Source: JBGTGG01 sp964398945
GTDB taxonomy: Bacteria; Bacteroidota; Bacteroidia; Cytophagales; Cyclobacteriaceae
Length of the DNA: 64,000 nucleotides
Direction of reading: 5' to 3'
Assembly (NCBI GenBank): GCA_964398945.1
Contig: CAYNOT010000016.1
Location: forward strand, 67,321-131,320
The first letter of the stretch is position 1, and every line of letters starts with the position of its first letter. Of this stretch, positions 8,681-17,364 are shown piece by piece. Below the pieces are notes generated by a model. That model was given only the letters and a program-made list of their open reading frames with translations. It ran no database searches and was not told the origin of the DNA. The position numbers and the translations under genes are program-made.

Positions 8681-10162
8681 ATGCAAAGATTTGACTTGAT
8701 AGTTATTGGCGCGGGGCCATCGGGATATGCAGCGGCCATGCGGGCATTGGATTTTAAAAAGAAGGTTTTGCTAATTGAGCGCCACCTTGTCGGTGGGGCA
8801 GGGGTTTCGAACGGGGCACTGTCCTCAAAAACGTGGTGGGAGCTTTCGCGTGAAACAGCATCGTTTAGAAAGAATTTAAGACGCTTTAATTTGAAAGAAC
8901 CAAGCATCAACTATAAGGAAATCCAAGGGGAGGTGCAGAGCGCAGTAAAAGAGCGAAAGGGAATGTTGGAAGAGCATTTGAGCAAAATGTTGGAATTGAA
9001 CCCCGATGGCAATTTTTGTTTCAAAGTTGGAACAGCGAAGCTCCTTACGCAACATGAAGTAGAGATCACCGATGATGCCAATGCAAGTGAGCGGTTTTAT
9101 GGAGAGAATATAATTCTTGCGACCGGAAGCCGGCCACGTTATTTACCGGAATTGCCCATTGATGAAAGGATTGTGATGACGAGTGAAGGCATCGAATTGA
9201 TGGACGATTTTCCGGAGAGCATGGTGATTGTAGGTGCCGGGGTTATTGGTTGTGAGTACGCAACAATTTTTTCCGGATTTGGAAAAACCAAAGTGCATTT
9301 GATTGATAAGGGGGAACGTATCCTTCCTTTTGAAGACGATGATATTGTTTCCGTGATTGAACGCAATATGGAGAACAGCGGGGTTTTGATCCATCGAAAC
9401 TCAAAGTTGATAGGAATGCGGATTATCAATGACCGGGTGGAGTATGAATTGGAATACGATGATGGTGGAAAAGAAATTTTCAATGTAGAGAAGGCATTGG
9501 TAGCAGTGGGCCGTATCCCCAATTATGAAGATTTATGGGATGACAATGTGGAGATCAATATTTCCAAACGAGGAATTGAAGACAATGAAACACAAACCAA
9601 CATCTCCAACATTTATGCTGTCGGGGATATAACCGCAGACATTTCGTTGGTAAATGTAGGTGAACTGGAGGGGCGCTTCGCGGTGGAAAAGATTTTTGGC
9701 AATCCTAAAAAATTGGTTTATGAAAACATTAGTACGATTATGTTCCTTAATCCGGAAGTTGCCGGGGTGGGTTTAAACGAAAACCAGGCAAAAGAGAAAG
9801 GAATTGAATACCGCGTTGTTTCGCTCGATTATAGTTGTATACCCCGCGCGATTGCCAAGCGCAATACACAAGGATTTATCAAACTTCTGGTCACGAATGA
9901 TGACCATCAGAAAATATTGGGAATGAAAGTTGTAGGCAACCATGCTTCCAGTGCCATTCAGGCGGTGGCGCTATTGATCTCTATGGACAAAGGTATTGAA
10001 GAACTTGCGGAGTGTGTCCATCCACACCCTTCCATAACAGAAGGTATTCAGGAATGTGTAAGGACGCTTCTTGGTAAATCGTTGTTTAAACCGGAAGCAT
10101 TAAGCGACAAAATTTCATGCAGGATTTGTTGCAATGGAGCGTATACGGATATTACTTTTTGA
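8681..10162 (+). CDS. Dihydrolipoyl dehydrogenase-like flavoprotein lacking the redox disulfide
   Basis: A class I pyridine nucleotide-disulfide oxidoreductase fold of about 493 residues. It has the FAD dinucleotide motif (VIGAGPSGYAA), the NAD(P) motif (IVGAGVIGCEYA), the second FAD motif ending AVGDIT, and the dimer-interface motif HPHPSITEGIQE that carries the His-Glu pair. The canonical GGTCLNVGCIPSK is replaced by GGAGVSNGALSSK, so both redox cysteines are gone. It therefore cannot be a normal lipoamide dehydrogenase; an NAD(P)H-to-quinone or transhydrogenase-like reaction is possible. An in-frame GTG at 8657 exists, but the ATG at 8681 fits the family start (MQRFDLIVIGAG). No 2-oxoacid dehydrogenase genes are nearby. 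Confidence 0.85.
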   Translation: MQRFDLIVIGAGPSGYAAAMRALDFKKKVLLIERHLVGGAGVSNGALSSKTWWELSRETASFRKNLRRFNLKEPSINYKEIQGEVQSAVKERKGMLEEHLSKMLELNPDGNFCFKVGTAKLLTQHEVEITDDANASERFYGENIILATGSRPRYLPELPIDERIVMTSEGIELMDDFPESMVIVGAGVIGCEYATIFSGFGKTKVHLIDKGERILPFEDDDIVSVIERNMENSGVLIHRNSKLIGMRIINDRVEYELEYDDGGKEIFNVEKALVAVGRIPNYEDLWDDNVEINISKRGIEDNETQTNISNIYAVGDITADISLVNVGELEGRFAVEKIFGNPKKLVYENISTIMFLNPEVAGVGLNENQAKEKGIEYRVVSLDYSCIPRAIAKRNTQGFIKLLVTNDDHQKILGMKVVGNHASSAIQAVALLISMDKGIEELAECVHPHPSITEGIQECVRTLLGKSLFKPEALSDKISCRICCNGAYTDITF

Positions 10163-10743
10163 TATTGGGAAACAGGTTTACCATATTGATACTATTGGCT
10201 GTGAGTGCAACCTCTTGCATTACCATCAACCAACCAGGGCCGCGCGGTTCGAACAAAAAATCAGTCCATCAATTTGTGGATTCAGAAGATATGATCAGAA
10301 GGTTTATCGCACGCGACAGTGAACCGCATGTGGTTGAAGGGATTTATACAGTATCAAGTTCTATTGCCAGGAAAAAGAAGGCACTGCTATCGCAACAAAT
10401 CAAAACCAAAGTAATTGCCCGACAAGATAATTATGCACGGGTAGCGATCATCCGGGATTGGAACGGATCCAACAATGATTTTATTGAAATATCCCTGAAT
10501 GAAAAACACGGTGAAGTACACCCTATTGTTGGGCAGATAAATTTATTTAACGAGGGCAGCGGGTTTATTTATAAACACATCGAACCGAAAGGGGAAGTAT
10601 GGAATTTTACATTTTTAATAAAGGGTGAAGAACCTGGTATACTCGATGGCGTACACACCCGCACAAAAGGCAATGCGCATTATACCTATTCGCTCTATTA
10701 TCACAAGACTTTTCCCAAAGAGATAACGTATACTTTTAATTGA
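10117..10743 (+). CDS. Putative lipoprotein of unknown function
   Basis: A 208-residue frame starting inside the last 46 bases of the flavoprotein gene. The N-terminus is hydrophobic and ends in a lipobox-like stretch (FTILILLAVSATSC), suggesting export and lipid attachment at that Cys. The mature part is soluble, beta-rich and without motifs I recognise; it ends in KTFPKEITYTFN. The overlap implies translational coupling with the flavoprotein, though the true start might be a later non-ATG codon. I cannot assign a function. Confidence 0.65.
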   Translation: MQDLLQWSVYGYYFLILGNRFTILILLAVSATSCITINQPGPRGSNKKSVHQFVDSEDMIRRFIARDSEPHVVEGIYTVSSSIARKKKALLSQQIKTKVIARQDNYARVAIIRDWNGSNNDFIEISLNEKHGEVHPIVGQINLFNEGSGFIYKHIEPKGEVWNFTFLIKGEEPGILDGVHTRTKGNAHYTYSLYYHKTFPKEITYTFN

Positions 10744-11047
10744 TCTGGGTACTGGATGCTGGGTGCTGGATACTAGGCATCTGGAACAGCACTCAAGACT
10801 ACTTTGAATTTTTGCGTAAAAGAATTCCGAAAGCTAAGAACTTGTAAGCGTGCCGAGAAGCCTGTCGATTAAAATAGACTGTATCAAATTTCAGAAATAT
10901 TGTTCCGACCGCTCTATGTCTGTAGGTAGTTCATGTGCGACTACACGTTTGATGCATCTGGTGATCGTAATTTCCGCGCAACTGGCATGGACTAGCTAAA
11001 CAATCCGCAATCTTTAATCAGTGAAGGAATTTCTAAGTGCCGATACA
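10744..11047. other. Intergenic stretch with degenerate GGATACTGG-type repeat
   Basis: This 304-base gap separates the lipoprotein gene from the 3' end of the his operon. Its first 50 bases hold imperfect copies of a short unit (GGTACTGGATGCTGGGTGCT, then GGATACTAGG), the same family as the repeats at 59969-60090. The remainder shows no convincing gene, hairpin or promoter. I see no clear terminator for hisIE here. Confidence 0.5.
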
Positions 11048-11653
11048 TCAGTCGGGCTTGTGCCTTTTTTTAAGTACGCGAAGCACATCCTGTAAAGAAT
11101 AATTCTTTGCCTGAAGCAACACCAGATAGTGGAACATCAGGTCGGCTGCTTCACCAAGGAATAGTCCTTCGTTTTGGTCTTTTGCTTCAATCACTAATTC
11201 CACTGCTTCTTCACCTACTTTCTGCGCAATTTTATTGATGCTTTTCGAAAATAGATCCGATGTGTAGGATCCTTCTTTTGGATTTTGCTTCCGATCTGCA
11301 ATAATGGATTCCAGGTTTTGCAGATTCCAATCTTTATTGGATTCATCAAAACAGGTATCGGCTCCGGTGTGGCACGTTGGCCCTGCCGGAGTTGCTTTTA
11401 CCAATACCGTATCCCGGTCACAATCGAGTTTCATGTCGACAAGCGTTAAGATATTTCCGGATGTTTCACCTTTCATCCACAAGCGTTTTTTCGAACGACT
11501 ATAAAAAGTAACACGTTGGGTCTCCAATGTTTTTAAAAGAGCATCGGCATTCATGTACCCCAGCATCAAAACATTTTTTGTTGCTGCATCCTGTACAATG
11601 CAGGGTACAAGTCCGTCAGATTTTGAAAAGTCAATTTGCGTGATATCGATCAT
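11048..11653 (-). CDS. hisI: Bifunctional phosphoribosyl-AMP cyclohydrolase / phosphoribosyl-ATP pyrophosphatase
   Basis: The fused HisI-HisE protein catalyses steps 2 and 3 of histidine synthesis. The N-terminal cyclohydrolase half (residues 1-110) shows MLGYMNADAL, SRSKKRLWMKGETSGN, the metal-binding DCDRDT, and the Cys pair in GPTCHTGADTCF. The C-terminal half is the alpha-helical pyrophosphatase with KVGEEAVELVIEAKD and EAADLMFHYLVLL. At 201 residues it is a standard fusion. Its ATG overlaps the hisF stop codon (ATGA), and it is the last gene of the operon. Confidence 0.96.
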   Translation of the reverse strand: MIDITQIDFSKSDGLVPCIVQDAATKNVLMLGYMNADALLKTLETQRVTFYSRSKKRLWMKGETSGNILTLVDMKLDCDRDTVLVKATPAGPTCHTGADTCFDESNKDWNLQNLESIIADRKQNPKEGSYTSDLFSKSINKIAQKVGEEAVELVIEAKDQNEGLFLGEAADLMFHYLVLLQAKNYSLQDVLRVLKKRHKPD

Positions 11654-12405
11654 GGCCGTATGGGTATGTCAAGTTTCTTTAGATATTCTTTTAATTCAGG
11701 AATGGGTATTTCACCAAAGTGAAAAATGCTGGCTGCCAATGCAGCATCTACACTGGTCAGCATAAAGACTTCTGAAAAATGTTCCTTTATTCCTGCCCCT
11801 CCGGAAGCAATCACTGGAATGGAAAGTAACTCATGGAGTTTGGTTAGTGGATCAATCGCAAACCCGTTTTTTGTTCCATCATGGTTCATGCTGGTGAAAA
11901 GGATTTCACCTGCACCGCTTTCCTGGCCTTGCTTTGCCCAGCTGAATAATTTTTTATCCGTTGGCTTTTTTCCGCCATGTGTATGCACAATCCATTGATT
12001 GTTTTCCTTTCGGGCATCAATGGCCAATACAATGCATTGTGATCCAAATGCATTCGCGAGTTCGCGGATCAATTCCGGATTACGAACAGCAGCGGAATTC
12101 ATACTTACTTTATCTGCACCCGCTTCCAGCAAAGGGCCAACATCTTCGACTGATGAAATCCCGCCACCAACCGTGAAAGGAATATTAATGTGCCGGGCGA
12201 TTTCTTTTACTAATGTTGCAAATGTTTTTCGTTCTTCATCAGTTGCGGAAATGTCAAGGAAGACAAGTTCATCCGCACCTTGTTGCGCATAGGTGGCCGC
12301 CAATTCTACGGGATCACCGGCATCACGCAGTTCAAGGAAGTTGATACCTTTTACAGCTCTTCCGTTTTTTATATCCAGGCACGGAATAATTCTTTTTGTT
12401 AGCAT
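11650..12405 (-). CDS. hisF: Imidazole glycerol phosphate synthase, cyclase subunit
   Basis: A (beta/alpha)8 barrel that, with HisH, converts PRFAR and ammonia into imidazole glycerol phosphate and AICAR. The start MLTKRIIPCLDIKNGRAVKG contains the catalytic Asp11. The second catalytic Asp lies in VLAIDARK near residue 130, and phosphate-binding loops include GGGISS and ASGGAG. At 251 residues the length is normal. There is a 2-base gap from hisA and a 4-base overlap with hisIE. Confidence 0.97.
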   Translation of the reverse strand: MLTKRIIPCLDIKNGRAVKGINFLELRDAGDPVELAATYAQQGADELVFLDISATDEERKTFATLVKEIARHINIPFTVGGGISSVEDVGPLLEAGADKVSMNSAAVRNPELIRELANAFGSQCIVLAIDARKENNQWIVHTHGGKKPTDKKLFSWAKQGQESGAGEILFTSMNHDGTKNGFAIDPLTKLHELLSIPVIASGGAGIKEHFSEVFMLTSVDAALAASIFHFGEIPIPELKEYLKKLDIPIRP

Positions 12406-12407
12406 CG

Positions 12408-13124
12408 TTATTGTAGCTGACTTAGTTCGTTCAATCCAATTCTTCCTTCATAGATAGCTTTCCCCACGATGGCGCCATAAAGTTTTTGGGACTTTAGCAG
12501 GAGAAGATCATCTATGCTGCTCACACCACCACTCGCAATGAAATTGATGGTAGGGAAACGCAGCATTAATGCTTTGTATAAATCTGTATTCGTGCCTGCC
12601 AACATTCCATCTTTTGAAATATCCGTACAGGTTACAAACTTCAACTTGTGCCGTGAGAAATTATCAATCAGTTCATGGATATTTATTCCGGAACCGGCTT
12701 GCCATCCTTCAATGGCTACTTCCTGATCGTTGACATCTGCACTCAGGATAATGGAGGAAGGGCCGAATTGTGAAATCCAGTTATAGACCACTTCAGGTTT
12801 TTTTACGGCCAGGCTTCCGATATTGATTTGTGTAACGCCTAAGTTTAATAACCCTTTTACATCCTCTTCCTTTTTTACACCACCTCCAAAGTCGACTTGC
12901 AACGCTGTCTTTTCGCAAATACCTTCAACCACTTTCCAGTTAACAACCTTTCCTGTTTTTGCACCATCAAGGTCTACCAGATGGAGGTACCTCAGCCCGG
13001 CATCGGCAAATTGTTTTGCCACCTCTACCGGCCGTTCATTGTAGATTTTCTTTTTTGAATAATCGCCCTGGGAAAGGCGTACGCATTTTCCGTCAATGAT
13101 ATCGATAGCAGGGATGATCTTCAT
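12408..13124 (-). CDS. hisA: ProFAR isomerase (1-(5-phosphoribosyl)-5-[(5-phosphoribosylamino)methylideneamino]imidazole-4-carboxamide isomerase)
   Basis: Amadori isomerase of histidine synthesis with a (beta/alpha)8 barrel related to HisF. The start MKIIPAIDIIDGKCVRLSQG contains the catalytic Asp8. The second-half Asp is in TCTDISKDGMLAGTN, and phosphate loops are VDFGGGVKKEED and ASGGVSS. At 238 residues the length is normal. The start overlaps the hisH stop by 4 bases. Confidence 0.97.
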   Translation of the reverse strand: MKIIPAIDIIDGKCVRLSQGDYSKKKIYNERPVEVAKQFADAGLRYLHLVDLDGAKTGKVVNWKVVEGICEKTALQVDFGGGVKKEEDVKGLLNLGVTQINIGSLAVKKPEVVYNWISQFGPSSIILSADVNDQEVAIEGWQAGSGINIHELIDNFSRHKLKFVTCTDISKDGMLAGTNTDLYKALMLRFPTINFIASGGVSSIDDLLLLKSQKLYGAIVGKAIYEGRIGLNELSQLQ

Positions 13125-13705
13125 AGGTCCAAAAAGTTTTTTAAAATCTGTGATCCGGCTTCAGCCGATTTTTCCGGATGGAACTGTACGGCATAAAAAT
13201 TGTCTTTTCGCATGACGGAACTGAAAGGTTGAGTGTAGTGTGTGGTTGCCACTGTATTTGCATTTACCGGAACATAGTAACTATGGACAAAATAGGTAAA
13301 CTGATTTTCTAAAGTAGGGGAAAGCCAATCCTTTACATCCACCAATTGGTTCCAACCCATGTGCGGGACTTTTTGGTCGGTAGTTGCAATAAATTTTTTA
13401 ACATCTTCAGTAAAGATGCCAAGACAATCCGTATTGTTTTCTTCGGAGTGTTTGCACATTAGTTGCATTCCTAAACAAATACCAAGCACGGGTTGCTTAA
13501 GTGATGGGATCAATTCACTCAACTTTGTGTTGCGGAGATACTTCATTGTTGAATTGGCTTCACCAACACCGGGGAAAATTACTTTATCTGCGCGTTGAAT
13601 AATTTCCGGATCACCGGATACTTCAAAGTCGGTGTTCATTCTTTCCAGCGCAAAGGAAACAGATTGAATGTTGCCTGCATTATATTTAATTACGACCACC
13701 TTCAT
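13121..13705 (-). CDS. hisH: Imidazole glycerol phosphate synthase, glutamine amidotransferase subunit
   Basis: A class I glutamine amidotransferase that feeds ammonia to HisF. The nucleophile elbow is LGICLGMQLM (Cys near residue 77), and the His-Glu pair is in AVQFHPEKSAE near the C-terminus. PGVGEANSTM is the oxyanion-region loop typical of HisH. At 194 residues it is of normal length. A gap of 62 bases separates it from hisB, carrying GC-rich sequence with repeated GAGTCT-type motifs but no gene. Confidence 0.96.
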   Translation of the reverse strand: MKVVVIKYNAGNIQSVSFALERMNTDFEVSGDPEIIQRADKVIFPGVGEANSTMKYLRNTKLSELIPSLKQPVLGICLGMQLMCKHSEENNTDCLGIFTEDVKKFIATTDQKVPHMGWNQLVDVKDWLSPTLENQFTYFVHSYYVPVNANTVATTHYTQPFSSVMRKDNFYAVQFHPEKSAEAGSQILKNFLDL

Positions 13706-13767
13706 TTTTGATGTCTTTTAGATTTTAGTGAGGGACTGGGTTTAGCGAGTCTGAGTATAGCGAAGAC

Positions 13768-14889
13768 TCATAATACGCCTTTTGTTGTTGGCAGCGAATT
13801 ATTTCCTTCCTCCTTTTTTATTGCCATTTTGATTGCTTTCGCAAATGCTTTAAAAATGGCTTCAATTTTATGGTGCTCATTCGTTCCTTCTGCTTTTATG
13901 TTCAGATTGCATTTTGCGGTATCCGAAAAAGATTTGAAGAAATGAAAGAACATTTCGGTGGGCATTTCACCAATCATCTCACGCTTAAATTCAGCATCCC
14001 AAACAATCCAGGGCCGCCCGCCAAAATCGAGTGCCACTTGTGCAAGGCAATCATCCATCGGCAAGCAAAAACCATAGCGCTCAATGCCGCGTTTGTTGTC
14101 CAGTGCTTTTATAAATGCTTCCCCCAATGCGAGCCCTGTATCTTCAATGGTGTGGTGTTCATCAATGTGCAGATCACCATTTACATGCACCAATAAATCA
14201 ATCCCGCCATGTTTGGAAAGTTGGTCGAGCATGTGGTCAAAGAACCCGATCCCGGTAGTGTTGGAAGAAATACCTGATCCGTCCAAATCAATTTCAACGC
14301 GGATGTTTGTTTCTTTTGTGGTGCGTTGAACGGTTGCTTTTCTTTTGATGCCAGCGACTTCCTTTACAATTGCTTCCCAACTTGTTGTAACAAGGGAACA
14401 GCTTGATTGAAGTTGATTTTTTCCCAGCTCACTTTTTAAATCCCCATTGTTGATAAGTATTCCTTTCGAACCCAGGTTTTTAGCCAATTCAATATCTGTA
14501 AGCCTGTCGCCAATCACGTAGGAATTTGCCAGGTCGTAGTTGCCGTTCAGGTATTTTGTCAGCAGGGCTGTGCCGGGTTTTCGTGTAGGTTTGTTTTCAT
14601 GGCCGAACGTTTTGTCAATGATGATTTCATTAAAAACAATCCCTTCACCTTCAAGGGTCTTTAACATTTTGTTGTGCGCGGGCCAAAACGTTTCTTCCGG
14701 AAAACTGTTGGTTCCCAATCCATCCTGGTTCGTTACCATCACCAATTCATAATCCGTTTGGTCAACGATTTTCTTTAAGCCTGTAATAGCGCCCGGATAA
14801 AACTCCAATTTCTCCAAACTGTCAATTTGCTGGTCGGCTGGTTCAATAATGATGGTGTCATCGCGGTCGATGAATAGTGCTTTTTTCAT
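13768..14889 (-). CDS. hisB: Bifunctional histidinol-phosphatase / imidazoleglycerol-phosphate dehydratase
   Basis: A fusion catalysing steps 7 and 9 of histidine synthesis. The N-terminal HAD phosphatase (residues 1-170) has the DxDxT-type nucleophile loop FIDRDDTIII and the family zinc-site region. The C-terminal dehydratase (from about residue 180) shows FFDHMLDQLSKHGG, DEHHTIEDTGLALG, and a second metal-binding set near FFHFFKSF and NEHHKIEAIFKAF. At 373 residues it resembles the enterobacterial-type fusion. The 152-base gap to hisC holds an imperfect inverted repeat. Confidence 0.96.
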   Translation of the reverse strand: MKKALFIDRDDTIIIEPADQQIDSLEKLEFYPGAITGLKKIVDQTDYELVMVTNQDGLGTNSFPEETFWPAHNKMLKTLEGEGIVFNEIIIDKTFGHENKPTRKPGTALLTKYLNGNYDLANSYVIGDRLTDIELAKNLGSKGILINNGDLKSELGKNQLQSSCSLVTTSWEAIVKEVAGIKRKATVQRTTKETNIRVEIDLDGSGISSNTTGIGFFDHMLDQLSKHGGIDLLVHVNGDLHIDEHHTIEDTGLALGEAFIKALDNKRGIERYGFCLPMDDCLAQVALDFGGRPWIVWDAEFKREMIGEMPTEMFFHFFKSFSDTAKCNLNIKAEGTNEHHKIEAIFKAFAKAIKMAIKKEEGNNSLPTTKGVL

Positions 14890-14921
14890 ATTAAATTTTC
14901 ATACTTCAAAATAGTCATTCT

Positions 14922-15006
14922 CGTCATTCAGAGGGAGGAACGACCGAAGAATCTTTATACTAATTTACTTAGTTTGAAAGACTCTTCGCTAACGCTCAGA
15001 GTGACG
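14922..15006. repeat. Imperfect inverted repeat between hisC and hisB
   Basis: The left arm begins CGTCATTCAGAG and contains CGAAGAATCTTT; the right arm contains AAAGACTCTTCG and ends CTCAGAGTGACG. The arms pair over most of their length with a central AT-rich loop (about 14955-14975). The pattern GTCATTC...GAAGAATCT...GACTCTTCG...GTGAC is, from memory, a dispersed palindromic element common in Bacteroidota chromosomes. It lies in a 152-base gap inside the operon and would form a hairpin in the his mRNA. Confidence 0.65.
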
Positions 15007-15041
15007 ATTACTTTAAATCGTGCTTTCGTTATTTTACATTT

Positions 15042-16076
15042 TTATGTTTGTATTGAATTCATTTTTTCAAGTAGTGCTTTATTTTCTTCCGGTGTTCCGA
15101 TGGTAATCCGCAAACAATTTTCACACAAGGTAACAGAAGACCGGTCACGAAGGACAATTCCTTTTTGCATCATCCGATTATAGATTGCTTTTGCATCGGT
15201 CATTTTCACCAATAAAAAATTGGCATCAGAAGGAAGGATTTTTTTTACAAACGCGAATCTTGAAAGTTCAGCGCGAAGCTTTTCCCGCTCTTCAAGAATT
15301 GTTTTTACATTTTGCTTGATCCCGTCTTCGTGCTTTAGCTTTTCCAGCACCAGCGATTGCGTGCTTACATTCAGGTTATAGGGATATTTTATCTTGTTCA
15401 AAACCCCGATAATTTCCGTTGAAGCGAAACACATCCCCAACCTAAGTCCGGCAAGCCCCCATGCCTTAGAAAGGGTTTGTAAGATTACAAGATTAGGATA
15501 TTGGTTTATGTGTTGACTAAACCCTGCAAAAGATGAAAAATCGATATACGCTTCATCCAGTACAACCAATCCGTTGAAAGTGGTAATGATTTTCTTGATG
15601 TCTTCCTCATTCAAAAGATTCCCGGAAGGATTGTTCGGACTACATAAGAAGATTATTTTGGTTGTCCCATCAATTGTTGAATTGATCGATTTCAAATCAA
15701 GTTGAAAATCGGCAGTCAGTGATGCCACCTGAACATTCACAGCGTTGATATCTGCACACACTTTGTACATACCGTAGGTTGGCGGTGTGATTAAAATCGA
15801 ATCCATATTCGGTTCGCAGAAAGCGCGAATAAGCAGATCAATTGGTTCATCGCTTCCGTTTCCCAAAAAGATTTGGGTTGGATCGATATTTTTGATTTTA
15901 CTTAATTCAATCTTCAGTTCCCGCTGTAGCGGATCGGGATAGCGATTGTAGGGGGAAGGAAACGGATTTTCGTTGGCATCTAAAAATATTTCAGCGTCAC
16001 CCACAAACTCATCGCGTGCAGATGAATAGGGTTTAAGTTCCAGGATATTTTTCCGTACTAATTTTTCTAAGTTCAT
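15042..16076 (-). CDS. hisC: Histidinol-phosphate aminotransferase
   Basis: A PLP-dependent fold type I aminotransferase converting imidazole acetol phosphate to histidinol phosphate with glutamate. Features seen are DANENPFPSPYNRYPDP near the N-terminus, FLGNGSDEPIDLL, the PLP-contacting SPNNPSGN and LDEAYIDF, and the Schiff-base Lys in TLSKAWGLAGLRLG. At 344 residues it is of normal length. The start codon overlaps the hisD stop (ATGA), indicating coupled translation. Confidence 0.96.
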   Translation of the reverse strand: MNLEKLVRKNILELKPYSSARDEFVGDAEIFLDANENPFPSPYNRYPDPLQRELKIELSKIKNIDPTQIFLGNGSDEPIDLLIRAFCEPNMDSILITPPTYGMYKVCADINAVNVQVASLTADFQLDLKSINSTIDGTTKIIFLCSPNNPSGNLLNEEDIKKIITTFNGLVVLDEAYIDFSSFAGFSQHINQYPNLVILQTLSKAWGLAGLRLGMCFASTEIIGVLNKIKYPYNLNVSTQSLVLEKLKHEDGIKQNVKTILEEREKLRAELSRFAFVKKILPSDANFLLVKMTDAKAIYNRMMQKGIVLRDRSSVTLCENCLRITIGTPEENKALLEKMNSIQT

Positions 16077-17359
16077 AAATCCAAATCTTTAAGTCGCAAG
16101 CTGACGGCATTTTTGTGACCTTCCAAGAGTTCTGCTTCCGCCATCAATTCAACGATAGGCCCCAGGTTTTTAATCCCTTCTTTTGTAAGCTGTTGATAGG
16201 TGATGAATTTCATAAAGCTATTGACCGAAACCCCTGAAAATGATTTTGCATATCCGTTGGTAGGCAACGTGTGGTTTGTTCCGGAGGCATAGTCACCAAC
16301 CGCCTCCGGTGTATAATCACCTAAGAAAACAGAACCTGCGTTCTTGATTGAACCTGCAACCGCGTCCGGATTTTTGGTATTGATAATCAAATGTTCAGGA
16401 GCGTATACGTTGATAAAGTCAATGGCTTCTTGTTCATTTTCGATTACAATGATCCTGCTTTTCCCGAGCGCAACACTGGCGATGTTTTTCCGTGGCAGAG
16501 CTTCAAGTTGTGTTGTAATTTCTTTTTGGATGGGTTCAACCAATGTTTCGTTTGTAAGCACCAATATCACCTGACTGTCTTCACCATGTTCGGCCTGTGA
16601 TAACAGATCAGCGGCAACAAAAGAAGGGGTTGAAGTTTCATCTGCATACACCAATACTTCGGAGGGCCCTGCGGGCATATCGATGGCCACACCTTCTTCA
16701 CTCACCAGTTGTTTTGCTTTGGTTACATATTGGTTTCCGGGACCGAAAATTTTTGAAATAGCAGGGATGGTTTCCGTTCCGTATGCCATCGCAGCAATCG
16801 CCTGCGCACCACCAACTTTATAAATCTCTGTGATACCAATTAGTTGGGCTGTAAATAAAATGGCCGGGTTAATATTGCCGGTTGAATCCGGAGGTGTACA
16901 CAAAACAATTTGTGAGCAACCTGCAAGTTTTGCCGGAACCCCTAACATCAACACGGTTGAAAACAAAGGTGCTGATCCACCCGGGATATAAATGCCAACA
17001 CTTTCGATCGGCAAGGATTTTCGCCAACAGGTAACACCGGGCATCGTTTCGATTTTGATATCGGGCGTTGTTTGTAGCTTGTGAAAATTTTTAATGTTTT
17101 CTGAAGCTTGGATTATTGCATCCTTTAGTTTTTCGGGAATGCTTTGTACCGCGTTTTCGATTTCACTTTCCGTTACGCGTAAATCGGTTAATTGAACTTT
17201 GTCAAATTGAAGTGAAAATTCCCGTAAGGCAGAGTCCCTCGATTTTTTTACACGGTTTAAAATATTTCGAACGGTACTATCCAAAAATTCAAGTTCGAGT
17301 TGTGGGCGTTCACAAAGTGCCGGCCATTCTTTACGGATTGGGTTGAGATACGTCTTCAT
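16073..17359 (-). CDS. hisD: Histidinol dehydrogenase
   Basis: Zinc-dependent enzyme that oxidises L-histidinol to L-histidine in two NAD-linked steps. Motifs seen include GVYIPGGSAPLFSTVLM, the QAIAAMAYGTE and FGPGNQYVTKAK cofactor regions, MPAGPSEVLV, and the metal/catalytic AEHGEDSQ and YAPEHLII. A longer frame reaches 17443, but it overlaps hisG. The ATG at 17359 gives MKTYLNPIRKEWPALCERP, which fits the family, and leaves a 5-base gap after hisG, giving about 428 residues. Confidence 0.95.
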   Translation of the reverse strand: MKTYLNPIRKEWPALCERPQLELEFLDSTVRNILNRVKKSRDSALREFSLQFDKVQLTDLRVTESEIENAVQSIPEKLKDAIIQASENIKNFHKLQTTPDIKIETMPGVTCWRKSLPIESVGIYIPGGSAPLFSTVLMLGVPAKLAGCSQIVLCTPPDSTGNINPAILFTAQLIGITEIYKVGGAQAIAAMAYGTETIPAISKIFGPGNQYVTKAKQLVSEEGVAIDMPAGPSEVLVYADETSTPSFVAADLLSQAEHGEDSQVILVLTNETLVEPIQKEITTQLEALPRKNIASVALGKSRIIVIENEQEAIDFINVYAPEHLIINTKNPDAVAGSIKNAGSVFLGDYTPEAVGDYASGTNHTLPTNGYAKSFSGVSVNSFMKFITYQQLTKEGIKNLGPIVELMAEAELLEGHKNAVSLRLKDLDL

Positions 17360-17364
17360 ATATT

